This document shows, in pieces, positions 18,784-31,000 of a stretch of DNA of 64,000 bases. Source of the stretch: Volutella citrinella (lineage: Eukaryota; Ascomycota; Sordariomycetes; Hypocreales; Nectriaceae). The notes under the pieces were generated by a model that searched no databases, was not told the origin of the DNA, and saw only the letters and a list, made by a program, of their open reading frames with translations. The translations under genes were made by a program, and so were the position numbers. The stretch lies in the NCBI GenBank assembly GCA_034401135.1, contig JAWZSP010000007.1, positions 1,674,001 to 1,738,000 of the forward strand, in the 5' to 3' direction. The first letter of the stretch is position 1; every line of letters begins with the position of its first letter.

Positions 18784-21700
18784 TGCGAACTGCCAGGCAC
18801 GGGAAGGAACGCAAGGCTTTTTGGCGGAGAGGGGTCGTCGGTCGGAGTCTCGTACCCTCTCAGACACGGCACAGGGGGCGAGAGCCGGAGCAGCGGCAGT
18901 CGAGTCGCAGGGAGGGCCGAGGCGAAGGCGGAGATGAAGGGCGAACGAGGTCGCGAAGGAAAATAATAAGAGACGATCGATGAAGACGCAGGTGGAGGCT
19001 CCGGCAAAGCAGCCGCGACCGAGAAGACTGTGGGAATGGTTCTAGCAGGGGCGGGCAGGAAGCGATGGGGATGCAATGGGATGTTATTATGGGTCGAGGC
19101 AAGATGTAGGGAGCACGAGTGCTATGTAGGGGAGAGATGAATGAGATTTGCCGCGTGCGTCCGACTCAGTACGACGCAGCAGGCCGCCCAGCGCTGCGCC
19201 GTCAGTGGCCAACAGCAGCCGGCAGGGCCACTGTAGTGGTCATTCAGTGGTTCTCTGGGGTTAAGATTCTCCGCTTTTCCGAGAGGGTCTCACTTCCCCG
19301 CACGCCGCTAATCTGCTCCCGGGCTAGACCTGGAGCCCGGGGCCAGGATCCCCCCCGAGTCGTGAAATGACACGGCACATGATCTGTGGACTGGAATGGC
19401 CCTGGATCGCCCGATGTGCGCCCAGGGTGGTGGCGAAGGCTGATCAGTGGTAGCGGGGGCCTTGGTGTGCATTTACGAAGCGACAAGGCCTCAGGCGCGT
19501 GGGAAGCAGCATTCGCAGACCTGAGGGTGGTGCGGGCGATTCAGACAATGTGCCAGCCAAAGGTGTGCACACTAGCAGAATAAGCGCAGCATCAACCCGA
19601 CAGGCTGCAACTCACCATTTTTCATGCTACTGCTCCTTTCTTGGGCCTAGTCGTTGGGCCTAGCCCCCAGGGCCCCTGCATCCATGGCCTGGAAGTACCT
19701 GCCTCCAGCGCAGTACGTTGGCCGTACTGCAGGACGCAGTGTCTGCCCCACCCGCTCAAAGATGTGAGATGCGGTCCATGGCCTGGGACCGTTTTACTAC
19801 GCGGCACCCACAGGCAGCCCAGCGCATTACGGCGCAGCCATGGCGCAGTGCAAGGGGCGGCTGGCCCCTTGAGGCAAGGCATGTTGGCGGGGGTGCTGGA
19901 CGCGTCGCAGGCTGCTCGCACGGCCTGCCGGGCGGTTGTTGTGCCCCGGTTCTGCAGGACCATCTGTCTCAGTGCCTAAACGCCCCAGCTGCGACACTCT
20001 CAGTAATACTCCGTACCTGCTTGCTTCCTGTCAGCCCCCCGCGTGGCAGGCCCGGGGACGTGGTACCAAAAGCAACATGGAAGTTTCTATCAGGCCGATG
20101 GATTTAGCCTTTCAGGACGGACAACAGCCACAGCGTGCAGACCACGAGGATGGCAGGCAGGCAAGCAGGTCATCAAAAGTGCCAGAAGTCAAATCGCCGC
20201 TAGTTGCCTTGTTTTGAGCAACCCAGCGTCCAAGTAAAGGAGGAGCCTGCACACCACTCCTCCGTATTACTAGTGGCGCACTATGTGTCTTCTGGGAGCC
20301 GGATGCTGTTCTCGGGCAGCGTTTGCAGTAGGTACCCACGGACCTCATACTTCCAGACGTCCCTGGTCTAGGCTCCTTGGAGCTGAGGTAGACTCAAGGT
20401 ACTGGCCTAGTGTAGGTACCTGGCCTACCCCCGTTGGCTGACCAGCCGACGCGGTGCTAACTCTTTGCTAAATACTACTTCACAAGCACTAGACAATGCT
20501 GTGCGGCCAGTCAGCGACGGTGCATAGCCCTCGTCCGGATAGTGCGGCCCATTGTTGCTAGCCCTGACGACAGCATCTTCAGCAGACACGCAGTACAGTG
20601 ACGGGCCTCCTCCCATACTGTCCGGGGGGAAGAGACCCAGGGCATTGCCTGGGGGCTCCCCAGTTGTTGGCATGGAGCTCCCCCTCAAGTGCGACTGTAC
20701 GAGGTGGCCCTTACAGGGTTGTCGGCCGCTAGCGACAGGTCATTAATCGTGACCAACAAGCGCATCCCAACACACATCAAACCGTCGCCATGGCACTTTG
20801 CAGCCCGGATTCTCGCGGACGGCTGCAGCATGCTACTACCCCATTCGGGAAACCAAATTCTCAGGGCAGTCCAACAAGGCAGTAAGCTTCTCTTCGCTTC
20901 TTTTCGGCCCACCATCCCCCCCACACGTAATTCCCGCCTCCCCTTCCTTGCAGTCGATCAGAAGATCGCGTTTATTTCTAGAAAGCCTCTCTTTGCATCG
21001 TGGGCTCTAATAAAGTAAGCCCCACGTGTTCGAGACGATGATGCAGCGTGCCATTGCCATCCACGTACAGTACGACATGTGCGAGTGTGCCTCCACGTAA
21101 ATTACAATCGGGTCCCGCCCCATATTGCTTGCACCAGGTATCTTAGATCGTCGTCGATCTATCCGCAGTTCAGCCAACAAACCTCGCATCAACGACCACG
21201 CACAGTATTTATCAGGCTCTCATTTGTGACTGTTTGATTCTGGGACTCGCTCAGTGGATGATGTTTCCGTATGGCGAACCGCCTCATCAAGTTCACCCTT
21301 GGTTTTGCTTGTTTGGTCAACAACCAGACCCTGTGCCGCTCCCGCCTCCACAACGGGACCACTCTCAAGCGACGTAACAGCCCTTTTGCCAGATGCGGTC
21401 CTTGAAGGCCAACATCTTGCAGTAGGGAGGCTGGGAGCCATGACCCATGAGGTTGCTGTGCACTAGTTGACGATACGGAGCGTTTGGCTTCTGAGTTGGG
21501 ATTGGTGCGTGTTCCTGGCTCCAAGCAACTGCCATGTCAGCCTGGGGCAATGTGCCATGACGATGCTTCTGCCATGTCGCAAATGTCCACTTCATTTGCT
21601 TGTGTGAGCGTACTAGTGTTCTATCCTGCATTGGGCCGTGATTTGGAGGCCGGTGTGGGAACCAACTTCGCGGTTTCTGCTCGTGCCAGTGCCAATCCAT

Positions 21701-23899
21701 AGTTTCGGCGTCATCGATCAGGTTTAACTCGCCAGTCAAGGCTGTGACCGATCGCCTTTTGGGCATACCATCCATCCACTACTGCAAGTCAAGGCGAAGA
21801 TCTACATTATTACCGTCACCGCTTCGAGATCAATGAATTGAAACCACGCATTGTGTGTCGGTGGCTGGCTGTACTGCAACGAAATCCTGCATCATCTCAT
21901 TCGCTCCGAGTTCAAGAGCCACAGGCCAGCAGCAATACCAACTCCCGTTGTACTTCTGCCGTAGCTGCTACTGGGCAGTCAGAATCTGACCAGAATAGAG
22001 GCGCTAAGAGAAGGTGAACCGCCGCTTCGGTGCTCCATCCTTATGTAGTTCACTGGCTATACGCTTGGTCGATTTCGAGGCTATATTAGAAGCTCTTCTA
22101 GCAGTTATGTCACTCCAAGCTCCATTCCTAGCTGCAGTCCTGGGCGCATCTTTCCTATCCAAGCATTCAATGCACCACTAGTTGCAGGGCTGCCAATCAA
22201 CGCCGGACCAACAAGGATCCAGGATGTTAGCAGATTATCCGGCCTCATATTCGTGCGTGTATGGGCTTGAAAGCCGCTGCGGTGATGCCACTAATGCGAA
22301 GAGGGAGGCGGATGCCCCGGCTTGTTGACCAGCCAGTCCTTGGCTGATCCTGGATGCTGGGAGCCATGCAAACCCCTCATTGTGACAGCTCAAGGCAGCG
22401 GGGTTGCAATGACCTCGGCCTTGATGCAGGGCGAGGTGGCTTCACGGCAAAGCTCAAGCTGCCATGGGCTGGATTATGGATGCAATGGTAGTATCCTGGC
22501 TGTACGTCTGGGCGGTTCGCAGAGATCCCCATACTGCTGTTCCGCCAACGTGCAGGGACATGCATGCGCGTACACGCAAACAGGAGCGTCCTTGGGCGAC
22601 TTGTGGCCTGACTGAGATTGCTGTCCATCGTCTGTGGTTTGCCCTACACTGTCCAGGCATGTTCTTACCCTTACTACGGAGACCTAACATCGCCTTGCTT
22701 ACTATGTATGATCTTTGAACGTGGTGAAATGGTTTTCAGCTCACGCAGCTACTTGATCGATCCAATCCACTGCTGTGGCCAAGAAACTTCATTGCAAAAT
22801 GAATCAACCTCGTTCGATTGAGTTTATGTTCCTAGAGCCAGTTCCACCAGGGACTGGCTAGCCCGGGGAAAGGCCCTCCGAGGCGTACGGAACCCCCGTC
22901 GGAGCTGAGGCCTAGCATGTCCTTTTCGCCTCATTTAATGGACAATACAAACGTCGCGAGCGGATAACCTATCAGCATGCCTTGGACCTTAGAGCGTTGA
23001 CCTCGATGGTTGGTTGCGAGACAAATGGCGGCGTGTCTTTTGCTGGGGGACTCCTCCAAGCTTGGACATGCAGCTAAGAGAAGTGCTGATATGTAGTGCT
23101 TTTGGCTCCTCTTCTGTTGAGATAGTGTTTGCTTCAGTGACGGCCTGCAGGTCCCACAGAGCTACTGTCTCACCACAGATACTGGTGGAAGTCAGATGAT
23201 GCCTGGCCTTTGGCAGGCTCTCACGTCTAACGTAGGCCAAAGTCTCGACTGAGCACCCGCGTCATTGTGATTATGGCTGCGAATGTAAAATAATGCTTCT
23301 ACTAGTCACTGAATACTATACTTGGCAGGGGATAATGTCAGGGTGAATGAAAGGAACTGAGAAAGATGTTGAGGCATGTTGCCTCCATGTCAGCTGTCTG
23401 GTCTGGCAACACCTACCAGATGCCAGACCGTAACCAGAAACTAAGGCAGTTGGTGCGAACGCAGTGCAGTGAGTAATTACATGTCTCTTTGCCATGTTAG
23501 GGAACCTAGACTCGGACGCGTACCGTATCTCACCTAGGTTCAGCGCCGTCCATAATGTCCTTCTTCACGAGCTGGTAAACCGCTACCGACCTCGACTTTG
23601 TCCATCATGATCCGATTCGCTTCTACCAGGCATCCGGCCCGTACGCAACGACTTGCTTGCCACCAGTATCTTACCTTGCTACGGATTAGTGGGAGTATTT
23701 AGCAGAAGGATCTTCAAACCCACAGTTGCGTTCTGTCTCTCTGTCGTCGCCTACCCTGGGTGGCCTTGAACGTAGCGATTACAACGGATATAAGGGTCAG
23801 TCAAACAATTTCGAGGATGAAGCCAGCCTGTGTCGCAGCATTATGCCACAATGTCTACCAGTTAACCGTTGTCTAAAGAGCAACACCCCAAGCGGACAA
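18784..23899. other. 5.1-kb stretch without a recognisable gene
   Basis: The first several hundred bases are probably the promoter of the large Zn2Cys6 regulator. The remainder shows only short overlapping frames. It contains recurring short words common in this window's non-coding DNA: taggtacc-type palindromes at 20328-20336 and 20411-20420, and actccgta at about 20009 and 20260. A 136-codon minus-strand frame at 21365-21775 with an ATG is the longest candidate, but its composition is not convincing. Confidence 0.5.
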
Positions 23900-24445
23900 T
23901 CAGATGTACAGAACCTTATACAGTGTCATCAGAATGCCACTGCTGTCAAGTTTGTTGGCCGACTGCAACGCGAGCTTATACGACCCAGCTGCATTCCTCG
24001 AGAATTCCTTCACCAAGCCGAATCCACTGCCCAGCACCACAGGCATGATGGCGGCTTCGATCGCGTCCAGGAGCCCAGCCTCGATGCAGACGGTCGCCAG
24101 CCACCCGCCCCCCATGACCCAGACATCCAAGCCATCCTGCTCTTTCAGCTGCCTCAGATGGTGGAGATAATCGGATCCGAGTACTGTGATATTTGGGTGT
24201 TCAGCAGGGCTCATGCTCCTGCTAATCACAAACACTTCGCTTCGGGACCGGCCTGCCAGCAGGTTGTAGTCGCCAGCAGCCAGCATGGCTTCGTATGTTT
24301 TCCGCCCCATGACGAAGGAGCCGAAGCTCGCATGTAGAGACTTGAAGTCAATGGCCTGGTCCTCCACGATCCAGTTGGTCGACTCGTCTGGTGGTGCGAT
24401 GAAGCCGTCCAGGGAGACAGCCACGTTGTATCGAAACTGGCGCAT
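23900..24445 (-). CDS. Dihydrofolate-reductase-like (RibD C-terminal domain) protein
   Basis: The single exon encodes 181 residues starting MRQFRYNVAVSLDGFIA. The VSLDGFIA motif, the FVMGRKTYEAML helix (about 45-56) and the nucleotide-binding stretch VWVMGGGWLATVCIEAGLLD are the hallmarks of the RibD_C/DHFR-like fold used by NADPH-dependent reductases of the riboflavin pathway and by many stand-alone YyaP/YwjB-like proteins. The whole protein is one domain, as expected for the stand-alone type. The C-terminus (SSGILMTLYKVLYI) matches the final strand. It is probably a cytosolic NADPH-binding reductase. The substrate is unknown, and being single-domain it is unlikely to be the main riboflavin reductase. 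No gene neighbour suggests a pathway. Confidence 0.85.
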   Translation of the reverse strand: MRQFRYNVAVSLDGFIAPPDESTNWIVEDQAIDFKSLHASFGSFVMGRKTYEAMLAAGDYNLLAGRSRSEVFVISRSMSPAEHPNITVLGSDYLHHLRQLKEQDGLDVWVMGGGWLATVCIEAGLLDAIEAAIMPVVLGSGFGLVKEFSRNAAGSYKLALQSANKLDSSGILMTLYKVLYI

Positions 24446-25102
24446 TCTAATCTGATTGTGCGTACCTGGCTCGAAGTTGGTTGGTTGCGGGCGAGGTAAG
24501 GATCATGTCAAAGCTGACTCGTCCAACTCAACTCTTGTATGAACCTTTCAATAGTGTTGCCTTGTGTAGACGGCAATGCCCGCTAGATCTTGGGTATGAG
24601 TTAGTTTGCGGCGTGTCGTCCTCGCAGCCCATATCCAGGTTAAATGGCGAAGGACACGGGTATTGATGACCCGATTCGTATTCTTCACGTGCGAAAGGTC
24701 ACCCACATCGGCGTATGTACCTATTCACGCCCTCACGCCCAAACGAGCGCATGTTTGTGAACGTGCAAGTATACAAGAGCCGCCAAATTGCCACCTAGAA
24801 ATTGACGTTGCCATTGATAGTGACCTAAGCGGCAAATCAAGTCATTGCCGAATCGGATATCTCATGGAGAGGTTATTATGTCAGTTTTGTTAATTGCAAA
24901 AAGCACAAGTAGTAGTTCCATGAGCTCATCCACATCCGAACCTTTCCACCCCCTTCATGCTAGCCCGCGCTGAGATGCGCCAGTATATTTTTTTTGGGTG
25001 GCTGCGCCGCATCAACAGAATCCTTCCACTGTATAATGTTCGCCTAGAAACGCCGGTATCCCGATCGCGCTCTTACGTCTCGTCCGGCGGAAGCTGAGCA
25101 CC
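24446..25102. other. Intergenic between reductase and SmE gene
   Basis: This is the upstream region of the minus-strand reductase and 3' flank of the minus-strand SmE gene. No gene is seen. It contains a run of eight or more T at about 24988. Confidence 0.5.
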
Positions 25103-25952
25103 TTAACCCGACAAACTCTGAATCAACGACACGTTGTCGCCCTTGAGCAGAATCTGGCCTGTTTTTTCGTTAGATAGGCATGCGGAGGCAGCCGAGTGAA
25201 TCTTCTCTTACCAAGGGGTCTCCGCGTCTCCGTGTCGTTCGTCTTGGTGATTTGCTTCACTTCAACGGCATCGTCAATCACAAGGTTCATGAACTCATCA
25301 AAACCCTAGTCATGGTTAGCAAATTGTGCCTAGCAGCGTGGAGAGATGACATACCCGGATTCGGCCCTCAATGCGGATGGACAACTGCTCATACAGCCAC
25401 ACACTCACTGTCGCGTGCTATGAAGCGTCAGTCTCTGAACCTATGAGAGTCGACTTGAAGTAACGGGGGGGAGGGAAGACAATTCCGCTAGATCCAGGCA
25501 CCCAAATAGTGTCTGCTGAATCACAAAGGCAGAATGCGCCGAACGTCCACCCGTCGATCGCCCACCGCCCCCCCTCGCCAAACATTCCGCTTTCTCATGC
25601 ACCGCCCACCCAGTGTATCTCGATAGTGATTCTCTTTGTAACATGATGTTTGGCGCGGGGATGCGTTGCGTAGCTCGGTATGCACCGAGCTCAGGAAAGG
25701 TAGGCTCGTGATCGGTCTCGTTTCGAGGCTCGAGTTGGGACATCGGGGGAGAGTATAGGGCGCGGGTGTGCAATGCACGGTGCAATAGCAGACTTACTGA
25801 TTGTAGTAGCTTGAAAATGAAGTTGCTGCAGCAAATTAGCACTCGATCCAAGCCAAACAGTCGCAGAACGATTGCACATGTAGAAGTTCCAGGCACACAT
25901 ACATGGGAGGGAGAAGGACTCGGCGACCACCGCCACCACCACGGCCAGTCAT
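25103..25952 (-). CDS. SME1: Small nuclear ribonucleoprotein SmE, five exons
   Basis: Exons in transcription order are 25952-25903, 25825-25798, 25417-25355, 25305-25212 and 25158-25103, giving 96 residues in frame. The protein begins MTGRGGGGGRRVLLPPI, then NFIFKLLQS. The Sm1 region is TVSVWLYEQLSIRIEG plus GFDEFMNLVIDDAVEV, and the Sm2 motif is QILLKGDNVSLIQSL, all diagnostic of SmE. It is a core subunit of the heptameric Sm ring on U1, U2, U4 and U5 snRNAs, required for snRNP assembly and splicing in the nucleus. Family members are about 90-95 residues, so the product is full length. Exon 2 is only 28 nt, and the intron after it (25418-25797) is 380 nt, long for this genome. Because the exons are tiny, no single open frame reveals the gene. 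Confidence 0.95.
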
Positions 25953-27422
25953 TTTTGCTGAAGCGTAAGTTTAACGGTTTCGATTGTTGTACTCGTTGCG
26001 ACCAGGGAAACAGGTCGAGGGCGCGGGGCGTTAAGCTGCAATTTCGTCGTCGCGATCCTGGGGCCGCAAGATCAAAGCGGTAGCTTCATCTGCAATCCCG
26101 AAAACACCAGCGGGGTCGGAAAAACCATCTTCCGCCACAAAGCGTGAGATGCCCATGCCGTCTTGTGTGTTCAAAGAACAATCGATGCAAGCATTTAAAA
26201 TTGTTGCCCAAGTGAAATTTATTAATAAACAATCCAGCACGTTGTATTAAAATGGTGCCGAGTCCTTTTTTTCCCGAGTGATTCGGTTTGAGCCTGTTCT
26301 TTACCAGGGCAATCCCATCACCCATCACCTAAGATCGTAGCCGCAGCTCAATGCAACCACCAGGCATTCAATCACAACGCTCCACTATTGCGAATCTCAC
26401 CTTGTGATACCAAGGTAGATGTGCACAAGGATTGACAAATGATGGCTAGATGTAATTTTCAGATATGTATTTGGGTCGTTTATTGATGTCGTTCCTACCT
26501 ATCAATGCAATCTACAATGGGAAGAGTATGGGCACTTGCACAGCTGTTGGGAATGGGCTGTGAGAGATCAAGGACATGGTGAAAGAGAGCAAAGAGAGCG
26601 ACAACAACCATACAATTCGTTAAGAAGTTTGACGTATGAAAATAGAAATCATCGGGTTTGCCTACGAAGAGTGGGATTGAGCACCAATGGCCAATTGCGA
26701 TCGTTAGTCCATGGGGAACTGGAACTCCTTAGCAAAGCAGAGCATCAGCTAGCAACCACAAGCATCAATTCATTTTATTGTTCTCCCTATGTTTAGGGAA
26801 ATATTTGGTCCCTTGAAAATACAACCGTTTCGCCCTACTCCAAATTGGTCGTCCAAGATTGCCCACGTTCGGGATGATACAAAAAAGATGACCGGGGTCG
26901 AGCCGAAAGAATGACAGGATTTAAGTGGCATGCATGACCAATGATTGTTCAAGGCCCCATTAATAGTATCTCTTGGCTTCTGGAATGAATTTCTCCAGCG
27001 TGAGCAAGCGACCCGAGAGTTACACCAGAGTGGTAATTATTGCCCAGGCTTTTAGAGCAACAACGCTCCGTTTTCATCATGGGAGCCCAACAGCAAATAC
27101 ATGCGTTTCTTCCTTGCAGAATAACTCTGTATCCTCACTGGTTGGCCGGAACTATCCTAATTTCTTTCGCGGCCTGGATCTCTGAGGATCATCTTCGAGA
27201 CACACGCACGGGACGGGCTCTAGGATCCATGTTCGACGAGATGATGCAGCATACTTTGATCATTGGATTGTTAATCTACATCATACTGAGAAGTTGCTAT
27301 ATTCTATGAAACATGGTAATGATCATATTGCTAATAAAACCAAGTGGCCCGCGTCCAGCGCAAGTCACGGCGCTCCAAGATCCCGTACACGAACCAAATC
27401 CAGCCGGTCATCTCGGGCGTCA
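25953..27422. other. Intergenic, no confirmed gene
   Basis: This begins with the SmE promoter. A minus-strand frame ending at 26031 has a fairly protein-like tail (SRFVAEDGFSDPAGVFGIAD), and a plus-strand frame at 27040-27309 could encode two hydrophobic segments. Neither has a start context, a partner exon or a recognised family. The rest is AT-richer and shows no gene. Confidence 0.4.
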
Positions 27423-28025
27423 TCACCCCCAGATCACAAAAGACATCAACACGACCACCACAACGACTTCAAATCTCGGCCTTGCCCCCCCTACCGAGCC
27501 ACTGTGGACTTGGTCCTTGAAGGCACCCTCCACATTGCCTCTGGGCCAATACTCGCACACGAGAAACCATCCTCTCTTCTCACACCCTCGCCTTGCACAC
27601 CCGACATCTGTCGTGTTTCTCCACACTAGCTGGGTGAAGTGTCCCGTCTTCTCGCCGAACTTGCCCTTGTCGAAGTTGTACTTTTCCCGCTCGTCGCCCC
27701 AGGCCTCGATGCTCGACGTCACGTTGGGGTACCCCATGGCCAGATTTTCTCCAAACGGGCCCTTTGAATGTTCGAAATCGCAGCGGGAGTTGTCAGCCAG
27801 AAAGTCGGCCGCGAATTTCTCCAGAGTCTTGTTCCACTGCACCGTGCTTGCGTTGTGGTGCTCTCTATAGGTGTTGGTGCTGTTCAGGACGGCAGAGGTG
27901 AAGGTTGCGTCCTCCTCCCATTCCACGGCACCAGACGGTGCTGCCGCCGGGGCAGTGACGGTGACCACCTCGGCCAGAGCCATGAGGCCCGAGGTAATCA
28001 GTGCGAGTACGAATGGCAGCCGCAT
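27423..28025 (-). CDS. Secreted CAP-superfamily (PR-1/SCP-like) protein
   Basis: The product is 200 residues, starting at the Met of MRLPFVLALITSGLMALA, which is a clean signal peptide. An in-frame ATG 14 codons upstream (28067) would put a polar stretch before it and is less likely. The CAP domain occupies about residues 40-175. Helix 1 contains LNSTNTYREHHNAS, the core is WNKTLEKFAADFLADNSRCDF with GPFGENLAMGY, and the signatures are GHFTQLVWRNTTDVGCA and FLVCEYWPRGN. The four cavity positions of the CAP metal/acid tetrad appear present (H in REHH, E in GENLA, E in REKY, H in GHFT). Cysteines pair as in family members. The protein ends with a hydrophobic run (VVVVVVLMSFVIWG), so it may be GPI-anchored rather than freely secreted. 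Fungal PR-1 proteins bind sterols or act at the host interface. The role here is inference. Confidence 0.9.
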   Translation of the reverse strand: MRLPFVLALITSGLMALAEVVTVTAPAAAPSGAVEWEEDATFTSAVLNSTNTYREHHNASTVQWNKTLEKFAADFLADNSRCDFEHSKGPFGENLAMGYPNVTSSIEAWGDEREKYNFDKGKFGEKTGHFTQLVWRNTTDVGCARRGCEKRGWFLVCEYWPRGNVEGAFKDQVHSGSVGGARPRFEVVVVVVLMSFVIWG

Positions 28026-31000
28026 GGTGAACAATTGGACTGAATGTCCAATAAGCATCGACTTCAAGGATTGACGGTGGTTATATGAAGTTCAAGGCGC
28101 GAAACAATCTCGAGAGATTCATTTCGCCAGAGTCGCGTTGACTCCAGACCCCCCTCGGAATCGTCCACCACGCCATGGGAGGCTGATGATATATGCACAG
28201 TAATCCATTCAAATCAAGGCAACGTCGAGGCGTATTCCAAGGCTGGCGCTTCGCCAGGACAAATGACGTCCACTGGTGCGCCTCCGGTCCCTGTAATGCC
28301 CAGTGCCCATCTCGGGGCGGGGCAAACGGCCACTGAACGGTCCCCCTACCTGGCAGTGGCCGAAACCAGGCCAGGTCCAATGGGCCTTGGCTCTGGATGT
28401 GTCAGGAAACAATGACCGGATGAATAATTACTGGATGCCAAGGCACGTTCAAGAGGCTCAAGCGCCGTGGGTGCTCACCAAGGCGGGCAGAAGCGCCATG
28501 GCGCTTGCGAAATGCGACTCAGGCCGAATCGACTGACTTCCAGTCAAGTGGCTTGGACGTTTCGGCAACCGCCTAACAGAGGGCCTCGGGAAGGGAGACT
28601 ACTTATGGTCCCCCCTGTGCAGGTCTAGGTAGGGCACCTCATAGCAGGCAAGGTACCGCTCCAGCGGCCAGCGGATGTCGCAGCTTCAAACACAAGATGG
28701 CGAGCCATTCGCGTTGAAGCCATGCAATCTTACAACTGAGGTCATTATCGCGCACGAGTGTTCCGCTCGGATTCTAGACAGATTCTAGAAGCCCTTCCCA
28801 CTCCCCGTCCCGCCCAATGGACGCAAAAGTTATGGAACCGGGTCGCCGCAGATGCAGGCCCAGGCTCCAGCGCCCGTGCGAAAAAGCACAACATCTCGGA
28901 GCGCCATGCAGCAACGGGCACGCGACACACCTCTCGAGCCGGGCGGATGCAGCACGCTATTGTTTGAAAGGATTTTCGCTGCCCTGGCTGGCCATTCATG
29001 TCTTTCGCAAATTGTGCGCTCGACGCACAACTGGTCAGACTGTTCGTTGGGCCTCGCGCTCTGGCGGTGTGTGTAAGTGGGCTCGGCTTGGGCTGCTGCT
29101 GGTGGACCTTTCTTTGCAACTGGGTCTGGCATGGTACGGTGGCGTGGGAGACCGTGCAGTAGGGAAAACCTTGGCTGCTATACCCAACTCGTATTTCTGG
29201 TCATGTCAACAGGGAGCTAATTGGCTTGCCATTGATCTGCCGTCGGCCCGGAGTAACTCTGTTAAGCTATTCCGAAGTCGCCATCTTAGAGCCCCCATCC
29301 CATAGACGAGTTTTGACGATTCCCTCATCCGTACGTCACAATGCAGGGCAAAACAGGTCTTTTGGCGAGCGAGTGCCCAACAAGACAAGGGAGGGCACCT
29401 CAATGCCACCCGTGGGCATGGGCGAGTGCCAGGGAGGAGGCGAATTCGCCCCTGGCCCGCAACAGGACGCCGCTCTGCAGGTCAATTCTGCATTCGGCGT
29501 CTGGCCAAACCATGTGCGTGAGATGAGTTCCGCCTGCTGGACCCCGGCGCCGGCGACGCACAGCGGCGGTGCGTGCGTATATAATTATAGTAGTGGGGGA
29601 GCCAGGTTGGGTTCAAGCCCTGGGTTTTCGAGCCGCATGTCAAGTTCCCGCGACGGCTGTCACGCATCACCGAAACTCTCGGCCTGTCGGGAGCGTCATT
29701 GTCGTCTGCTTTCCTTGTCCAGATCACATAAGCTGTTTGGTGCCCACTGTGCCGTACGCTCCATGATGAGTTGTCGGCACTGTAACAGTGGCAGCTTTGC
29801 CTCCCAACTTGCCACCCAACGATTCCCGGAGCCCCGAGGCCGGGTCCGTTTCGCATCGTGACATGCACCCACAACCTCGCCACCAATGACTGGGTCCAAT
29901 GGCCCATGACGAATCTGACGATGCGACTGGCAGAGGTGTGGTGGATCGCTCTGAGGTAGGCCCGAAGCGACTAGCAAGTGGTTACGGTATATCCTCCTGC
30001 CACCACCTATCAACCAGCACCCTGCCGCCACAGCCGCCTCGACGCTGTCTGGTGAAGCTTTTGAATTGCTGCGTACAGTACGCCGTACGTTTGTTTCATT
30101 ATTGCCGGCCCTAGCCATCCGGAAGGGGTTCCGCCTTGCATCTTGCTGGCTGCCGCTTTCCGCTATCCACACGGCACACCGAACCACGGGTAACTGCACG
30201 ACTGCAAAGGCTGGTTGTAACATATGGGAATTCTCGTGAGATGAAGCCATGTCAGCTGAGCCCCAACTTCATATGTTCCTTGGCCATTGCATATGAGTTC
30301 GGTAGCTTCCATGTGTTGTGGTGCTATACGACCACCGCGGACAGGGACTATTCACTGTGTCATGTACTTGCCACAATGTGACATTCCCGTCGTACCAGTT
30401 TGCTTCATGTATGCCACTCTCTCGGGCCAGAAGTCTGTAGCCGGTGATCCACGGCCTGGGTTATCTCATTCCCGCTCGATAGGTGCAGCTCAATGTGGCT
30501 GTAGTAGTAGCTACGCTGGCCTGCTGGCCTGATCATATTCACTATTTGTGGCGTGATGAGTCCTCCTGTCGATAACTCCATCGAGCCAGCCGTTTCAAAC
30601 CCGGTCAGCCTGATCAGATTTGTGAGATCATGCCCGATCCACCTTACGTGCATCAATCTGCAGCCCCGTAGCGTCGCTCAGACCAGAACTTCCTATTGCA
30701 GACTCGGCATCGGCTGATGGGCAATTCAACCCTGTCGCCGAAAGGTAGGTGCTGAGTGATGCCTGTATCATTGTCATCTCGTGCCTCATCTACAACTGCT
30801 TCACAGGAGTTGTCTAATACCATTTCTACGCAATTACATCGGAATACTCTATTCAACACAGGCCGTAAGGGAAACAGCCACCCGCACCCGTCTTGGGGGT
30901 ATACAACCAGAGGTCGTATGCATAGTGGGACATGTGGCAACGCATGGATGGTGAGTGACCATCAGCATGAAGCCTGGACGCTCCGAGCGCACGGCACCCA

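Noticed and set aside
21365..21775. 136-codon minus-strand frame with ATG
   Set aside because: It is His/Trp/Gln-rich with no domain, no splice partner and no coding-like pattern. It could be real but is not supportable from the sequence.
29540..29640. Possible tRNA because of gggttcaagccc
   Set aside because: The surrounding bases do not form a T-arm, acceptor stem or anticodon arm.
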